Below, piece by piece: positions 34,269 to 47,200 of a DNA stretch of 64,000 bases. The position numbers and the translations under genes were made by a program. The notes below the pieces were generated by a model. That model had not been told where the DNA came from, did no database searches, and saw only the letters and a program-made list of their open reading frames with translations. Position 1 is the first letter of the stretch, and each line of letters begins with the position of its first letter. Source of the DNA: Campanula takesimana (taxonomy: Eukaryota > Streptophyta > Magnoliopsida > Asterales > Campanulaceae); assembly GCA_026119855.1 (NCBI GenBank), contig JAOWBW010000076.1, positions 744,001-808,000 on the forward strand. The letters run 5' to 3'.

Positions 34269-34980
34269 TTATTTATAGTTATAATCCTATTACGGACTGG
34301 TCGGAGGGATTATAGATAAAAAATTACTGTAAGGAGGAGGGGATGGTGGTGGGGATGATGATAGATAGACAGATAATAGTCAAATTCAGAAATCCACCAC
34401 CATGCAATTAATTATATACATAGAGACACACTCTCCTCTCGTGGAATTCAGCGTTATTTTCAAACTTCCCCTTATACCCGCTCAAAACCAAGGAATCCGT
34501 TATCTCCAATTTTTCTTTTCTTTTAATTTATTTTATTCTCTCCCCCCTTCCCCTCCCCCTCCCCCTGCCCTAGCTTCCATTACTCTAATGGCGTAGATAG
34601 AGAGAGAAAGCCTCCTCCCACCACTTTCTTTCTAGAGCGAGAAAGTAAACAACTTTCCGAGAAAGTGAAATTGAGAGAGAGAGAAAAAACTATACCACTT
34701 CATCACAAACAACAAATCAAACCGATAATCATTCCGTTCCCTTTCCTTCACTCCACTCCACTCCACTTTCTCTCTCCTCCTCACACAAACTCTCAATCTC
34801 TACAGTTCCCGATAGCAAACAAGGTATTCTTGCTCTTAAATCTACTTCAAATTAATTTACTCCTACTTTTTTCAGATCTGTAAATCTCAGTTACTGTATC
34901 TATACGTTATATCTACGAATTCATCTTTCTCGATTCTCGAGAAATTTATTCAAAACGAATTTTAAAAAATAAATGAATTA

Positions 34981-35028
<48 letters not shown>

Positions 35029-35384
35029 GAATGTATGGACATATAACATAGTTTTTGTTGAATTGTTGATTGATTTAATTTGAGGTGTAATTCGATGAAT
35101 TTCTGAGTAATTCGTTGTTTCGATTGTAATTTGGATTTGTGTGTACGTGTTTTGATCAAAGGTGATTGGAAAGTTTGAATCCGAGGCGGATTTGAGTTGT
35201 GGTAAAAGGCCTAATGGTGTTTGTTCTGTTCCGTTTGAAGTGAACAGTAACCTGTAAAGCCAAAAGAGAGGGAATTTGGAGTTCCTTTTAGCTTTATTAG
35301 TGAGTATATATTTCATACAAAAGGCTCCTCTACCTTTAGTATGCGAGAGCTTGGGTTTGGATAAAGGAGAGAGATAAGCTAGCA
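34269..35384 (+). promoter_or_regulatory. upstream region and 5' leader of the MYB gene
   Basis: Pyrimidine-rich stretches at 34535-34570 and 34735-34790 resemble plant core promoters and leaders. A possible leader intron starts at AACAAG/GTATTC (donor at 34824), with a candidate acceptor near 35161, but I cannot confirm it. A (TA)n microsatellite fills 34983-35028. The Athila insertion ends only 1.3 kb upstream of the ATG. Confidence 0.5.
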
Positions 35385-38300
35385 ATGCAAAGTATGAAGA
35401 AGAAATCGACCAGCGAGTGCAGTAGTGGTGAGGCTGCTCAGAATCAGAAGACGAAAGAGCGACATATTGTAACTTGGTCTCAAGAGGTTCATATCCTTAA
35501 TCTTTGTTTTCTTTTAAAATATTTTTAGTGTAATTGTAGCTGTTTTCTTTTCCTGATATGAGATGTTGTGTTGTAGGAGGACGATATACTGCGAGAGCAA
35601 ATTCGAAACCATGGAACTGACAAGTACAGAAAATTTTATCTTATACTTGTTTTTATTGGGTTTAATCTAATGTAAATGTATCTAAAATATACAGATTATT
35701 TGTGTGATTTTGAAAATCGATGGATATATGTTTGTGCAGCTGGGCGATCATTGCCTCAAAATTTAAGGATAAAACCACCAGGCAGTGCAGAAGAAGGTTA
35801 AGATGAATTTTATTGTTTAATTTTCCTTTGCTTTGTTCACCATATCTCTTTTCTTTTCCTTTTCTAGAGCTTATTGATATAGGAAGCATTTCTTTATTTC
35901 TGATTTTCAAGTTGTTTTGACTTGGATGTAATATTACTATTGCAGATGGTTCACTTATCTGAATTCTGATTTCAAAAAAGGCGGATGGTCACCTGAGGAA
36001 GATATGCTCTTATGCGAGGTCAACAGTAGCTCTTAATCTACTCCACGCTTCCCTCGATCTTAGTTAAACTTATTAGTTTGTCCCGTCTGGAGTTCTTTCC
36101 TCTCTTTTTGTTGTCATAATCGTTCTTAACTCATGATTAGGTGGAGTTACACGTTTGGTACTTGTAAGGCCACAAAAATGTTGCTTTTGGAAAGGCAGAA
36201 CTCACCTCAATATATCACACGTTGATTTCGCTAATAGCCTATTAGATGCTACCTCAAAGTTTCAACTTGGAGAACCTCCCTTTTCTTTGACATATGGAGC
36301 TGATATATAAATACAATGTGCAGGCTCAGAAGATATTTGGTAACAGATGGACTGAAATAGCAAAAGTGGTTTCAGGCAGGTAAACAGTGATGCGAATGAT
36401 TCTTACTTTATTTGAATAACCATTAAGGAATTTGCCATTGATTTCTTTGTTCTTTTGATCAAAACAGGACTGATAATGCTGTGAAGAATAGGTTCTCCAC
36501 CTTATGTAAGAAGAGAGCAAAGCATGAAGCGTTAGCAAAGGAGAATAACTCTTCTTACGTCAATCTAAACAACAAAAGGGTCATATTTCAAAATAGGCGA
36601 CATCCAGATGGAATATTGGAAACTCCCGTACCCCTTAAGAAAATGAGGTACCCTTGATGTTGGTTTTTTCAATATCTAAAAAAGGTTGTGGAGATTCAAA
36701 TTTACAAATTTACTGAACTGTTTGTGTTCAGGAGGAGCCATATTGCTGATGTGAGTGAAGATTGCAATCTTGGAGAAGGAATACTCCAGGAGTGTGGAAC
36801 AACAGAGCAGCAACTACGAGCTCCGTTTGCTGTACTTGTGCAGAACTTCCAAGAGATGATTGATTCCCAAAATCAGCCTCATGACAATACCAAGGATGTC
36901 TCCAAAGATGGTAATTCATCGCATATAGAGTTTTTTGGGGATTATATTCGTGAACTACTTCTTTGTTAGCTGAAGATTGACACTGAAAAGACTACGAAAA
37001 AGAATAGTACATCCAAGTTATCTGGCATATGTTTATCTTCTGAGTTTGAGACCTTTATTTTGATTGGTTAATGATATTGCTTGATTGGATAAGTGGATAA
37101 AATAAACTTGTCTTCACCTTTGAAAATGCAGCTAGCAGTACTACAAGCCAAGGTACATTTCTGAAGAAGGACGATCCAAAGATTATTGCATTGATGCAAC
37201 AAGCTGAACTTCTTAGCTCCCTTGCACTCAAAGTTAATACAGATCACACAGACCAGAGTATTGAAAATGCATGGAAGGTAGAGCTTGGAATATTACTTGT
37301 GGTCTCACCTATTGTGTACCTCTGTACTTGTCCCCAATAGCAAGAACTTGCATACCGGCCAATGACCATATTAGAACCTACATGGCTGCAAATTTGCAAT
37401 ACCAGAAATTGTTTACTACTAGACATTATTCTCATTAAATGTGAATAATACAATCTTGTAAAGTTAATGTTCTGGCTTTAAGATTAAGATTTTCAAGCTG
37501 TTTCACATTACATCATATTCTTTATAACGAAAATTCTGCTGTTTATCATTATAAACATTTGTTGAATAATGTGTAAAATTATATGACATTCAGGTCCTCC
37601 AAGATTTTCTTAATCGTACCAAAGACAGTGATTTGGTTGGATTCAACCTTTCTGATATCGATGTCCATCTTGAGAATTTCAAAGATTTGTTAGAGGATTT
37701 GAGGAGTGGTGATGAAGACAGTCAACAATCATGGAGGTAGCAAATATGGGACGAACTAATATTTGAACTTGAGACCGTATTCTTTTCTACCACAAGTATC
37801 TAAATGTTGCTTCAATGCAGGCAACCATATTTATGCGAGGATTCCCAAGACAGCTCCGAATATAGTACAGGATCAACTGTTCTCTCCCAGACAACAGGTG
37901 AAAAGAACGAACTAACTCAAAGTGAGCCATGTGGAGCTGAACTGCAACCAGATCAGTTAGGAGAACCGTGTGCTCTTGGTGATGATGAAAATTTTATCCT
38001 CTCTGATGAAACAACAAATCAAGGTGAACTTTCATTAATATTTTCTGAAAATTTTTGTTACTACTTAATCATTTCGCATCATAGCTTGTATTGAGCAAAA
38101 CGTAATATTTTTTCCTTTTTATATTAAACAATACATGGGAGGTTCTGCTTAATTTTTTTTTATCTTTATAGCTTCTAAGCAAAATTGTCATTACAACAGA
38201 TACTGTTCCATCTTGTCATGATTTGGGAAGTGACGATGCAGATGTGTGTGTGCTACCAAGCATAGATTTCAGTTCCCCGCTTCAAGTAACTCCACTATTC

Positions 38301-41300
38301 GGATCGTTGGCAGCTGGAATTCCTAGCCCACAATTCTCAGAAAGTGTAAGTACATTGAGGTTTGAGTTTGTGATTATCAAACAACATACAAAAAGCAGCA
38401 ACACCATGTTCTCCTGGTACTTAAGCTAAAATAATGGTCTCTTCATCCCTAACAAGTGTCCTAATTTTAATGTTGAGGACAGAAAGGAAATTGCCTTTTA
38501 AGCTGTTTAATTTATCATATACATGAATATCTTTAATGTTCACGTTACTCCCTCCATCCCAAAACAACTTGCATCAATTTCTATTTTGAGTGTCCCGTTG
38601 GTAACTCCCGCTTTTCTAAAATGTTAAACTTTTACTCCCTCCGTCCCAAAATGATCTTCACACTTTTTTCGACGTTACTACGAAGGAACTTTGAGCAATG
38701 ATTTCAAGTTGATTAAATTATCCTAATGAAAATCTAAAACTTGTTATTGATATACCATCAAAAATACTATCAATAACAAGGTTTAGATTTTCATTATTAT
38801 AATTGAATCAACTTAAAATCATTGCTCAAAGTTCATTCGTGGTAACATCGAAAAAAGTGTGAAGATCATTTTAGGACGGAGGGAGTATTATATCTTTATT
38901 CACCCTACCCCACTTGTCATACTCACACTATGGATACCACTCTCAAATCATCATACTCACAACCACTTTCCCACTTATAATACTCGTGAATATATATATA
39001 CTCCCTCTTTAATTCTCGTGCACTATCAAAATGATACAAGCTATTTTGGGATGGAGGGAATATATCATTTGCAACTGTAAGTTAGGACATGGCAGTCAAA
39101 AAATAGAAAAATTGTACCATCTCTTGAAAAGAGCCACTCTTTATGCAACAACTTGTTTTTTTTTCTAAATGGACACGCATTTTGGGTTGAAGGGAGTAGA
39201 ACTTAAGTATCATTAATGATAGTCTAGTAGCTCTAATAACAGTTATTTATAATGGTGGTAAAATTCCACTTATGCTTGTTTTTTGTGAAATTTCTTTAAT
39301 ATCAGACCACCATACAAAATCTCAATTTGCTAAAGAGCTTCAACAATTAATGGTTGCATCGTTTAACTAGACCTATTTGTTTCAAAACATAGATGTGCAA
39401 ATTTTGTAGTCAGATTTTCTATGTTAATTCATGATTTATGTGTCACATTTTTGCCTGCACAGAGATAAAAAATTTCCTTATAAATCAAGGTGTTTGAATC
39501 AGTATAACCATAGAAGTTACAATCATATAGGACATTTGACAATCATTTAGGTTTGGAGGTTTTCCCTGAACCAAGACGACCTTGGGATATATGCTTGATG
39601 AAAACATGGAATTGAAGAAGAATGGAGATCGTAGTACTCTCGTTGATAATCAATTTGCAAGGACGTTAGTGATGTGGTTGTTCATCAGGTCAATTGAGGT
39701 CACTGCGTGTGTGTCAACTATAACTGGGGTCTAAGTGTCTTAACTCTGCTTCACCCCTCTTCACGTGATTAGCCATACATATACTCAAAGAAGCAGTGAA
39801 AAGGTTCAGTGTGAATAAAGATTTGCATGAAATGGTTCAGAATGGTGGGTCTTTCATCAATGGCATTATTGAGCCCAACTGGAAGGTCCTGTTCTCCTAA
39901 TGCGTGTGACTAATGGATTATTAGATCCCAGCCAAAAAATTCAATACGACGAAGTAGAAAGCGATTCTGTTCAAGTATAGTAAGGTAACCATTTGAAAAG
40001 CACAAGCCAGAAAAAATGACTTGTGCCCAGACACACCTTAATAACTGAAACAACCTGGATGCATTACTGAGGTGAAATGCACGGTCCGAAATGCAGGAAA
40101 ACATGGGGGTATGCTGCCCTACAGGGTAGAAAAATGGAGCTGGCTTCTCACAGGCTTCAGGATGGTAACCTTGATAAGAAACTCAAGATTTAGCCGAGGA
40201 AGCTGGTTAGACTTGAGCTATAGATTAGGCTCCTATGCTATACATAGACAGCCATTATGGATCGTGTCCTGTACTAGACAGTAGGCTAAGCACATGGGCC
40301 ACATATTCTCGTAGATGGCACCGTTTCAAAACCTGCAAGTGATCATAGAAATTGCGATTAGGGGCCCTTAAGGTCTTGCAATGTGGAGAGATAGAAATAT
40401 TCTTTTTAGGACCTGTACCACAATTGAAGCCTCATGGGTCAAAAAAGGTTTCACACTACCCGTGAGCTTGTAGGTTTGTGATTGTAGGCTTGTAGCAACG
40501 TGGTGGCATCTAACGTCTTCTTAAGCCTGAGAAGTGCCTCAGGTCTCGCGCACACTACTCTTTCACACAGTAACCTACTTATTTCTGGATTAATATCCAA
40601 TTTCTCTCATTCTCTTGTTTTTACTCTTAACTTCTTTTAGTATATCGGGGCATGAATTCCTGAATTTCAGGTATATGGCTTTACCAGTACATCTTTCTGC
40701 AAGTGAATATGACTGAGCCAAGGGATTTTGAGAGTGACTAGCAAAGTCACTAGACCATACTACCTTTGTCCCGGAATAAATGTCGCTGTTTTTCGTATGT
40801 TAGTACGAAGGAACTTTGAGTAATAATTACTAAGTTAATTTAATTATCCTAACGAAAATTTAAAAATTGTTATTGATAGTATTTATATTGGTTTATCAAT
40901 AACAAGTGCTATAATTTCATTAGAATAACTAAATCAACTTAAATTCTTTGCTCAAAATTCCTTCGTACTAACGTACAAAAAACGGCGACGTTTATTCCGG
41001 GACAGAGGGAGTAGTTGGCAAGGTTGCTGACACACTCCTTTCTTTGCTCCATTAATTCTTTCACGAGCATCTCCGCAGCTCCCATCCTTCATAGAAGCTT
41101 TCCTTCCCCCATGATGAGCCCCTCAGCTCAGGGCATCTTATTTTCACCTCCTTCCCTAGTTCAGAATCCCTCCATCTAAAGAAAAACAAATTTTATGCTT
41201 AAATCATGGTATTTTTAGTTATCCTGTGTTATTACTAGTTCCTTGAGTTACGTAAATCCACGTAAGAGAAATCTCCCTTGTTTAAAGAAATTAGGAAGTA

Positions 41301-41525
41301 TTTAGTGAAAATGAACTTATTTAACTTCTCAGCACTGTAAACTGTGGTGTTTCATGACCTGAGCCTGTATGCCAGTCAAGTGTGCTAGGAAAAGCTTCTG
41401 TCTAGAACATCAGACAGAGGGAGGGTGGGTGGGGGGGGGGGGGGGGGAAGAGGGGGTCTTTGTCAAAAAGGAATCAATGTGGTAGTCTTGTTGAAATATG
41501 TATATTGTTGCTTTTGACACACTCG

Positions 41526-41557
<32 letters not shown>

Positions 41558-42257
41558 GTGATTTTGTTTCCTTGAGTTAACTTGTGGACTTTTGCTACTA
41601 TTAACCTGTAACAATTATCCCGAATACTCCCTCCATCCCATTTGAAGCTTCACCTTTTACCCAAATGGGTGTCCCGTTGAAAGCTTCATCCTTTCCTAAA
41701 ATGGTAAAAAATGTAGGCCCCACTTGTCATACCCACTCACTTCTTCCTCTCACATATTTAAATTATGGGGCCCACTTGTCATACCCACTAACTTTCCCCT
41801 CTCACATATTTAAATTGTAGGCCCCACTTGTCATACCCACTAACTTCTTCCCTCTCACAACCCTTTTTACACTCATCACTTTTCTTAATTTGTGTGTCAT
41901 CACCAAAATGGTGAAGCTTCAAATGGGACGGAGGGAGTATATGTTACAAGGGTGTATAATTGCTGAATTGATTGGAAATGCCTAACCAGATTTACCTTTG
42001 CTGCATTTATTTGATTGAATATTTACTTTGCATCACAGATTGTTTTTACAAAATGTGATGACAACAAATTGCAAGCCTAACTATATTTACCGTTTCCTTC
42101 CAAAAAAAAAAAAAAAACTATATTTACCGTTTCTGCATTTTTTCAGGAAAGGAACTTCCTACTGAAAACACTTGGAATGGAGTCGGCATCCTCAAATCCA
42201 AGCACTAAACCTTCACAGCCTCCACCCTGTAAAAGGGCCCTCCTCCATTGTCTATGA
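35385..42257 (+). CDS. FLP: R2R3-MYB transcription factor, FOUR LIPS/MYB88 type (12 exons)
   Basis: Exons: 35385-35486, 35577-35623, 35740-35796, 35946-36018, 36324-36379, 36468-36647, 36732-36910, 37132-37277, 37594-37736, 37821-38023, 38200-38345, 42147-42257. All have GT-AG junctions and the frame holds throughout, giving 480 residues. R2 (from about residue 28) reads VTWSQEEDDILREQIRNHGT and includes ASKFKDKTTRQCRRRW. R3 includes GGWSPEEDMLLCEAQKIFG and VSGRTDNAVKNRF. This atypical R2R3 pair and the C-terminal ERNFLLKTLGM...PPPCKRALLHCL are hallmarks of Arabidopsis FLP (MYB124) and MYB88. These nuclear proteins restrict the last symmetric division in stomatal development by repressing cell-cycle genes. 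Whether this is the FLP or the MYB88 copy cannot be decided. The last intron is 3.8 kb and full of MITEs. Confidence 0.93.
38546..39062. mobile_element. Stowaway-type MITE in MYB intron 11, carrying a nested MITE
   Basis: The left end is TACTCCCTCCATCCC and the right end TTTTGGGATGGAGGGAATA. Another MITE (38633-38887) is inserted inside it, which accounts for its unusual total length. Confidence 0.75.
38633..38887. mobile_element. hairpin MITE nested in a MITE
   Basis: Ends TACTCCCTCCGTCCC and GGACGGAGGGAGTA. The two halves are near-complete inverted copies (CTTTGAGCAATGATTT on the left, AAATCATTGCTCAAAG on the right), so the element folds into one long hairpin. Confidence 0.85.
39063..40757. 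other. MYB intron 11, unassigned part
   Basis: No exon or recognised element is visible. Positions 39880-40540 are less AT-rich than the rest of the intron, but every frame is broken. Confidence 0.4.
40758..41013. mobile_element. hairpin MITE, same family as 38633-38887
   Basis: Starts TACTACCTTTGTCCCGG and ends CCGGGACAGAGGGAGTA. It shares GTACGAAGGAACTTTGAG and its inverse with the nested MITE at 38633-38887. Confidence 0.85.
41424..41447. repeat. poly(G) tract
   Basis: A run of about 20 G after GGGTGGGTG in the MYB intron. A poly(T) run follows at 41526-41552. A G-rich run like this can form a quadruplex and is prone to length errors. Confidence 0.85.
41625..41939. mobile_element. Stowaway-type MITE with internal tandem repeats
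   Basis: Starts TACTCCCTCCATCCC and ends GGGACGGAGGGAGTA. Inside, GGCCCCACTTGTCATACCCA occurs in three tandem degenerate copies of about 60 bp (41720-41860). Confidence 0.85.
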
Positions 42258-44075
42258 TCAACCATGGATCCAGCAAATTTACTGAAATCTCCTCAGTTAA
42301 CACCTACCCGGAGTTTTGAGCATATGTAGAGTTTCCCTTACCTTCTCATTTTTATTTTTTCGCCTTTTAATCGCAGTCGTTTCAACCTAAGTTTTTTTAC
42401 AAAGAGGTCTATCAAGATCTGCGTTGTTTTTTTTTTTTTTTGGTATCTAGAAATGCTAGGTGCATTCTAGTACACAACCTCAGAAGATCCAAAAGTGTCT
42501 TCTGCATTCTTTTCTTCTTTTTCTAAGACTCACATAGATTCCAGTGTGTTACATTGATTTGCCTTTTTTTCATTTTCGTGTGGTTTATCATGGAGCATCG
42601 ATTTTGGAGATTCGATTTTCCGGGCTTGATTTGGCCAACTTTGTACAGACATAATCTTGTAGTTTGTCAGAGAGTGTAATTATACATCGGCAACTCGCCA
42701 ATATATTACATCAACCCCTGATACAGAATAGAAGGGGTGAAAAGTATAAAGAGAGTGAAGGAGGACCAAACACTCTCATTGGACTCCTGTTTTCGTTGTT
42801 TTGACTTTATTTAGGTGTGCAAAAGGGTTATACTATATGTGTTCTTGGAGTTATTTATCTATGTAATGTAACTCGTGGAATGTGATTTATATGGTTCTTG
42901 TGTGCAGAAATTTCTTTTACCTTGTTCATTCTGTCAGTGCTTGTTTAGTACGAAAGAATTGTGATCCGTTATCATAGAATGGAATGATCATTGTTTTGTA
43001 CCAAACGAGCACTTACTTCTTTGAGGTTAAACTACTTACTTCCGCTCCCCCGTCCCAAAACGAGTGTCATTTTTGGAATGTAAAGAGTATTTTAGATGGA
43101 TCTAAGAGAAGAAAAGAAATATGCAAGCATGGTGCAGTAAGAGGAAAATGGGAGAGGGGGATGTAAATGACTTACTTGCAGAAGGTAAAAGATTCATGGT
43201 GTCTGTCTGTCTGGCTATCTCTGTGAATTTCTGGGATGGTGGTGGTGGGGGGTGGGGGTGGGGGGGTATATAAATTGGTCAACAGGGAGGTGGTGGAGAC
43301 AAGTGTGATCATGAGGAAAAGCAAAAGTTGGTAGTAAAAGTGAGAGGGAAGTATGTACAAAATAAAGCATGCTCTTACTGGAGGTCACTTGGTCACACAC
43401 ACAATCTCTCCCTCCTATTGCATTTGATTTGAGTGGGTCCCTTTCTTCTTCTTTTAGGAAAAATAATAATAAAAGAAATAGATGAGGGGTAGTGTTAAGT
43501 TAAATCTAAACCGACCGGTTCAGTAGTGTTATAACACAAATGACAAAAATTTGTGTGATATGGGTCTCGTTGAGAGAAAAATGGTTTGCCCCTTATGGGT
43601 TGGGCGGGGCAAGCCTATTTTTTTTATCTCATCGAGATCCGTCTCATATGTGAAACCGTCTCGCAAATCATTTCTCAAGTGCCCAATCAAGTCATTTAAT
43701 AATGATATAAAACTGCACATTGAACCCATCAATGAGGAATTAGTAATATTGCTTCTGCCCATATAAACAGTGTTTGTTTTAACCAATTCTAACTTTTATA
43801 ACCGTTGTATATTCTGTCGGCACAAGCTGCTCATGTGATGTATTCTAATCATTGTATGCAATCATCTTATTCACTGTTTATATTACGTCAAATTTGGCCC
43901 CATTTGTAACAACTAGTCAAATATGAACCCATTGGGTGTAAAAAGTATCAAAAAGAAATTGTATAACAACTTCAATTGACTATATAACATCAACTACTCT
44001 ATACATTCATTCACCTACATCCCAAATTTTTTTCATTGGAAACATAATGTATACACCAATTCTATAACTATAACA
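42258..44075. other. intergenic region between the convergent MYB and transporter genes
   Basis: 42258 to about 42870 is the likely 3' UTR of the MYB gene. A GT-rich/G-rich stretch (43230-43267, GGTGGTGGTGGGGGG-like) follows. No further gene is supported. Confidence 0.5.
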
Positions 44076-44170
44076 AGGGGCAGCTCACCCGGTGCGCAAA
44101 GCATTAGAGGCAGCTTTCACGACTCAAACCCGTGACCTCAAAATCACACGACTATACCTCAACCAGTTCT
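44076..44170 (-). mobile_element. tRNA-derived SINE fragment
   Basis: On the minus strand it contains a TTTGAGGTCACGGGTTTGAG stretch (B-box-like) and GTGCGCCGGGTGAGCTGC-like sequence. This is the conserved 5' head seen in plant tRNA-related SINEs. No tail or target duplication is seen. Confidence 0.45.
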
Positions 44171-44245
44171 ATATCTGATAAATATATCTCGGGAAAAAAA
44201 AAGAAAGAAGTAAAATCTTAAATTAAGAATCAGAATCCGTCTGTC

Positions 44246-47200
44246 TTACGTGGACTTCTTCTTCTTGGGCATTCTCTGCAGTTTCTTCCATTTAAGGTAG
44301 ATTTGGTATGACAATCCAGAGAACACCATGACAACGCTGCTCCATTGCTTATTAGACAAAGGATTGCCACTCAGTACTGATGACACCACAATGCTGACAA
44401 ACTTACGTGTCGTGGTGATGGTGGTGTTAGTTAACGAACCGAATCGACTGATGGTTAAAAATATAAAGTTCTGGCCCACGGCCCCACATAAGCAGTATAG
44501 GAGAATGTCCCATGCTGCCTCTGGATGTTGCTTGCAGAATTCAACAGCTTGATAACCACTCGCTTGAGGCCAGCCAAACATGAAGGCTGCGTTGTAGATA
44601 GTGCCCCACAAGTTCATTCCGAGCATTATATCCCAAGCGCTTGTTTTTGGGTACCTGAATATGAAGTTGCGAATTAGAATACGGTGCATGTGCTCAGGAC
44701 GTGATAACTTGACTGAAAATTCTAACAATTCCGTCAAAAAACTAATACTTCTTCCATCCCATTTCAAATTAAAAAAAAAAAATTGTCATTTTAGGTTGTC
44801 CCACTTAAAATTGCAAAAAACCAAAATGGAAAGTTTATGATATTTTTTAATCAATGAGACTCACTTGTCATACTCACACTAACTGACCACTTACTATTCC
44901 CTACCCCACTAAAGATCCCTATCCCACTATACATGCAACACCATAATACTATATGTTTGCCTTTCATTCCCGTGCACGACAATTTTTTTGTTTTATTTTT
45001 ATTTTATATTTTTTTTTTGTAATTTCAAAGGGATGGAGGGAGTAGTTGCTAACATTTTGTGACTTCAGAACCTCATTTTTGCCAAATTTGAAACATCGGA
45101 CCTCTTTCTACGAATGACCCTCAAATTTTCGACCCGTGTTTGTAATATACCCATCTACCATAGATGTTCTTTTCAGTTGACCAATGAAACTTATGTGTTA
45201 TCATGAAAATTAAAAAATGATGCAATTATCTTTGTTTCCGAAACATCAATCTGGTTGAAATGAGAGAGTAAGCTTTCTTGGATGACTACCTTGCTGATAT
45301 TGAATCTTGTGTGGCATTTGTGAAACCGTCAAATGCAAGGTTTAGGAAACACAGTCCATAACCAAGGGGAGCATTAGGGTGTGCCAGCTTGCTTATAGTC
45401 TTCGAGCTAGTCTGAATTTACATAATCATCCAAAAATATTTTATCAGTTCCAGATATCATCAAACAACTTAGCGTCCAAAGTCCAAACTAAGCTAAATGA
45501 AGATCTTGATAGTAAAATCAAATAGTTCTCACCTTAGTTAGAGCAAAGGCTGATACCCCACCAGCGACAAGAAGAGTACAAAGATACTCTGGAAAAGAGT
45601 ATCTAATACCATACACAAGTGAACCCATCAGCATCACTGCGTAGACAAAATTGGCATATTTGAATATCATGCAATGTTTTTTTTTGGTACAACAAAATGG
45701 TAGTAAAGTGAGCTACCACTCCTAGCCGGGTAGGACCACAAGGGCGGCAAAGCTCTCCCAACAAGATTTTAACTCTGTTGCATTCCCAGGGTTCGAACTC
45801 GAGACCTCTGGTTAAGCTAGAACACCCCCTTACCAGGTGATTTAGGTGCTTGTTGGTGAATATCATGCAATGTTAGAAGTACAATAAACACTCCCATTTA
45901 AGGCCATCAACATGTATCATCCATCAAATAAAAGAGGATTCTACAAAACTGTCGTGATCATTACTCTAGGAAAGGGAGGCAAGCATACTATACAAATTCT
46001 ACTAGAAAACTTATAAGATGCCTCATAAAAATCATCATATCTCTAGTTAAGTCATTGCATAACATAGATCCTCTTTCCCATTCTGTACAAAAGTATTTAT
46101 TATAGACTCATACCACTCCTCAGAAACAATTTTTTTTTTTTTCCCATTATTTATGGGTATAATGGGGGGGGGGGGGGTTCAAAGGATAAAACTTATTTGA
46201 TTGCTCTTTTGCATCCTTTCTTTAAGTGTTCTATGAATATTTTCTTATTTTGGGAAGAACCAGATAAGAATTTGATGTTTTGTTTTAAAGCCAAGGTAGC
46301 ATAGCCGAAAAAAAAGTGAAAAGGAGAAGGAAAATAGTAATACTAGAGGCACAAAATAGTCACAAAAGCTTGCTCACAAAATCCTAGGTGTATTGATTTT
46401 ATTGGGTGTTTTTAATTAGGGTGTGGTGGGTCCACTATTGATCCAACCAATAAAATATTGTCAACTAATTTGTGAGCAAGCTTTTGTGACTTTGTTTTGT
46501 GCCTCTAGCATTGCTAAAAAAAGGTTGACACGAGATTCAATAAGAGCATGAACGTTTAGTCGTATGCCATTACTGATCCATTATTAAAAGAAATAAGAAA
46601 CATTTCTTATAATGTCATAACTAACCTGGAATCATTTTTGAAGATTTCGCCAGGACCTGCAGGCGATAATAACATCATGAGTATTACGAGAAATAAATCC
46701 TTTAGATTCATTCATCAGTAAGGTAACCCATTAGCATAATACTCCCTCCCCAAAAAAAGAGTCGCCTTTCATAAGTCATACTTTTAAGTATGTAGCTTTA
46801 TTCACTTGCAAACGAAAAATGGTAAGTGCATTAGGACGGAAAAAGTACTTTCTTCCCCTACATTTTCATCTCATATTCATCAATCAACTAACAATTTCTA
46901 ACGAGCCAAAGTGAAAGTGTAACCCATCACATATCACATGTATACTAATTTCTTCCAAACATGTACAATTCAAATAATTTAAATTGAGAGAATCTCAGGC
47001 AGTTTTTCCGACAAAGGTGTGAAGAAGCACATTAATAAGATGGGCTTCATGTAAAAGAGAAAATAGGTTACCATCAAGGTTTTGACTCTATAAAGAAAAA
47101 ACTTATCTTCACAATCACAATTCAGCATGCCATAAAGTGGCAAAAATAATACACCCACCGTCCCAAAATGAACATCTAAAAAGTTTCATATTTGCTCTTG

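Noticed and set aside
34978..35385. Minus-strand ORF opposite the start of the MYB gene
   Set aside because: It consists largely of (TA)n translation and antisense leader sequence.
40072..40284. Small gene inside MYB intron 11
   Set aside because: 70 codons without recognisable similarity; neighbouring sequence in the same frame is full of stops.
45740..45856. Functional tRNA gene
   Set aside because: A-box- and B-box-like motifs are present, but there is no cloverleaf, and the unit has an A tail and 18-bp target duplications, so it is a SINE.
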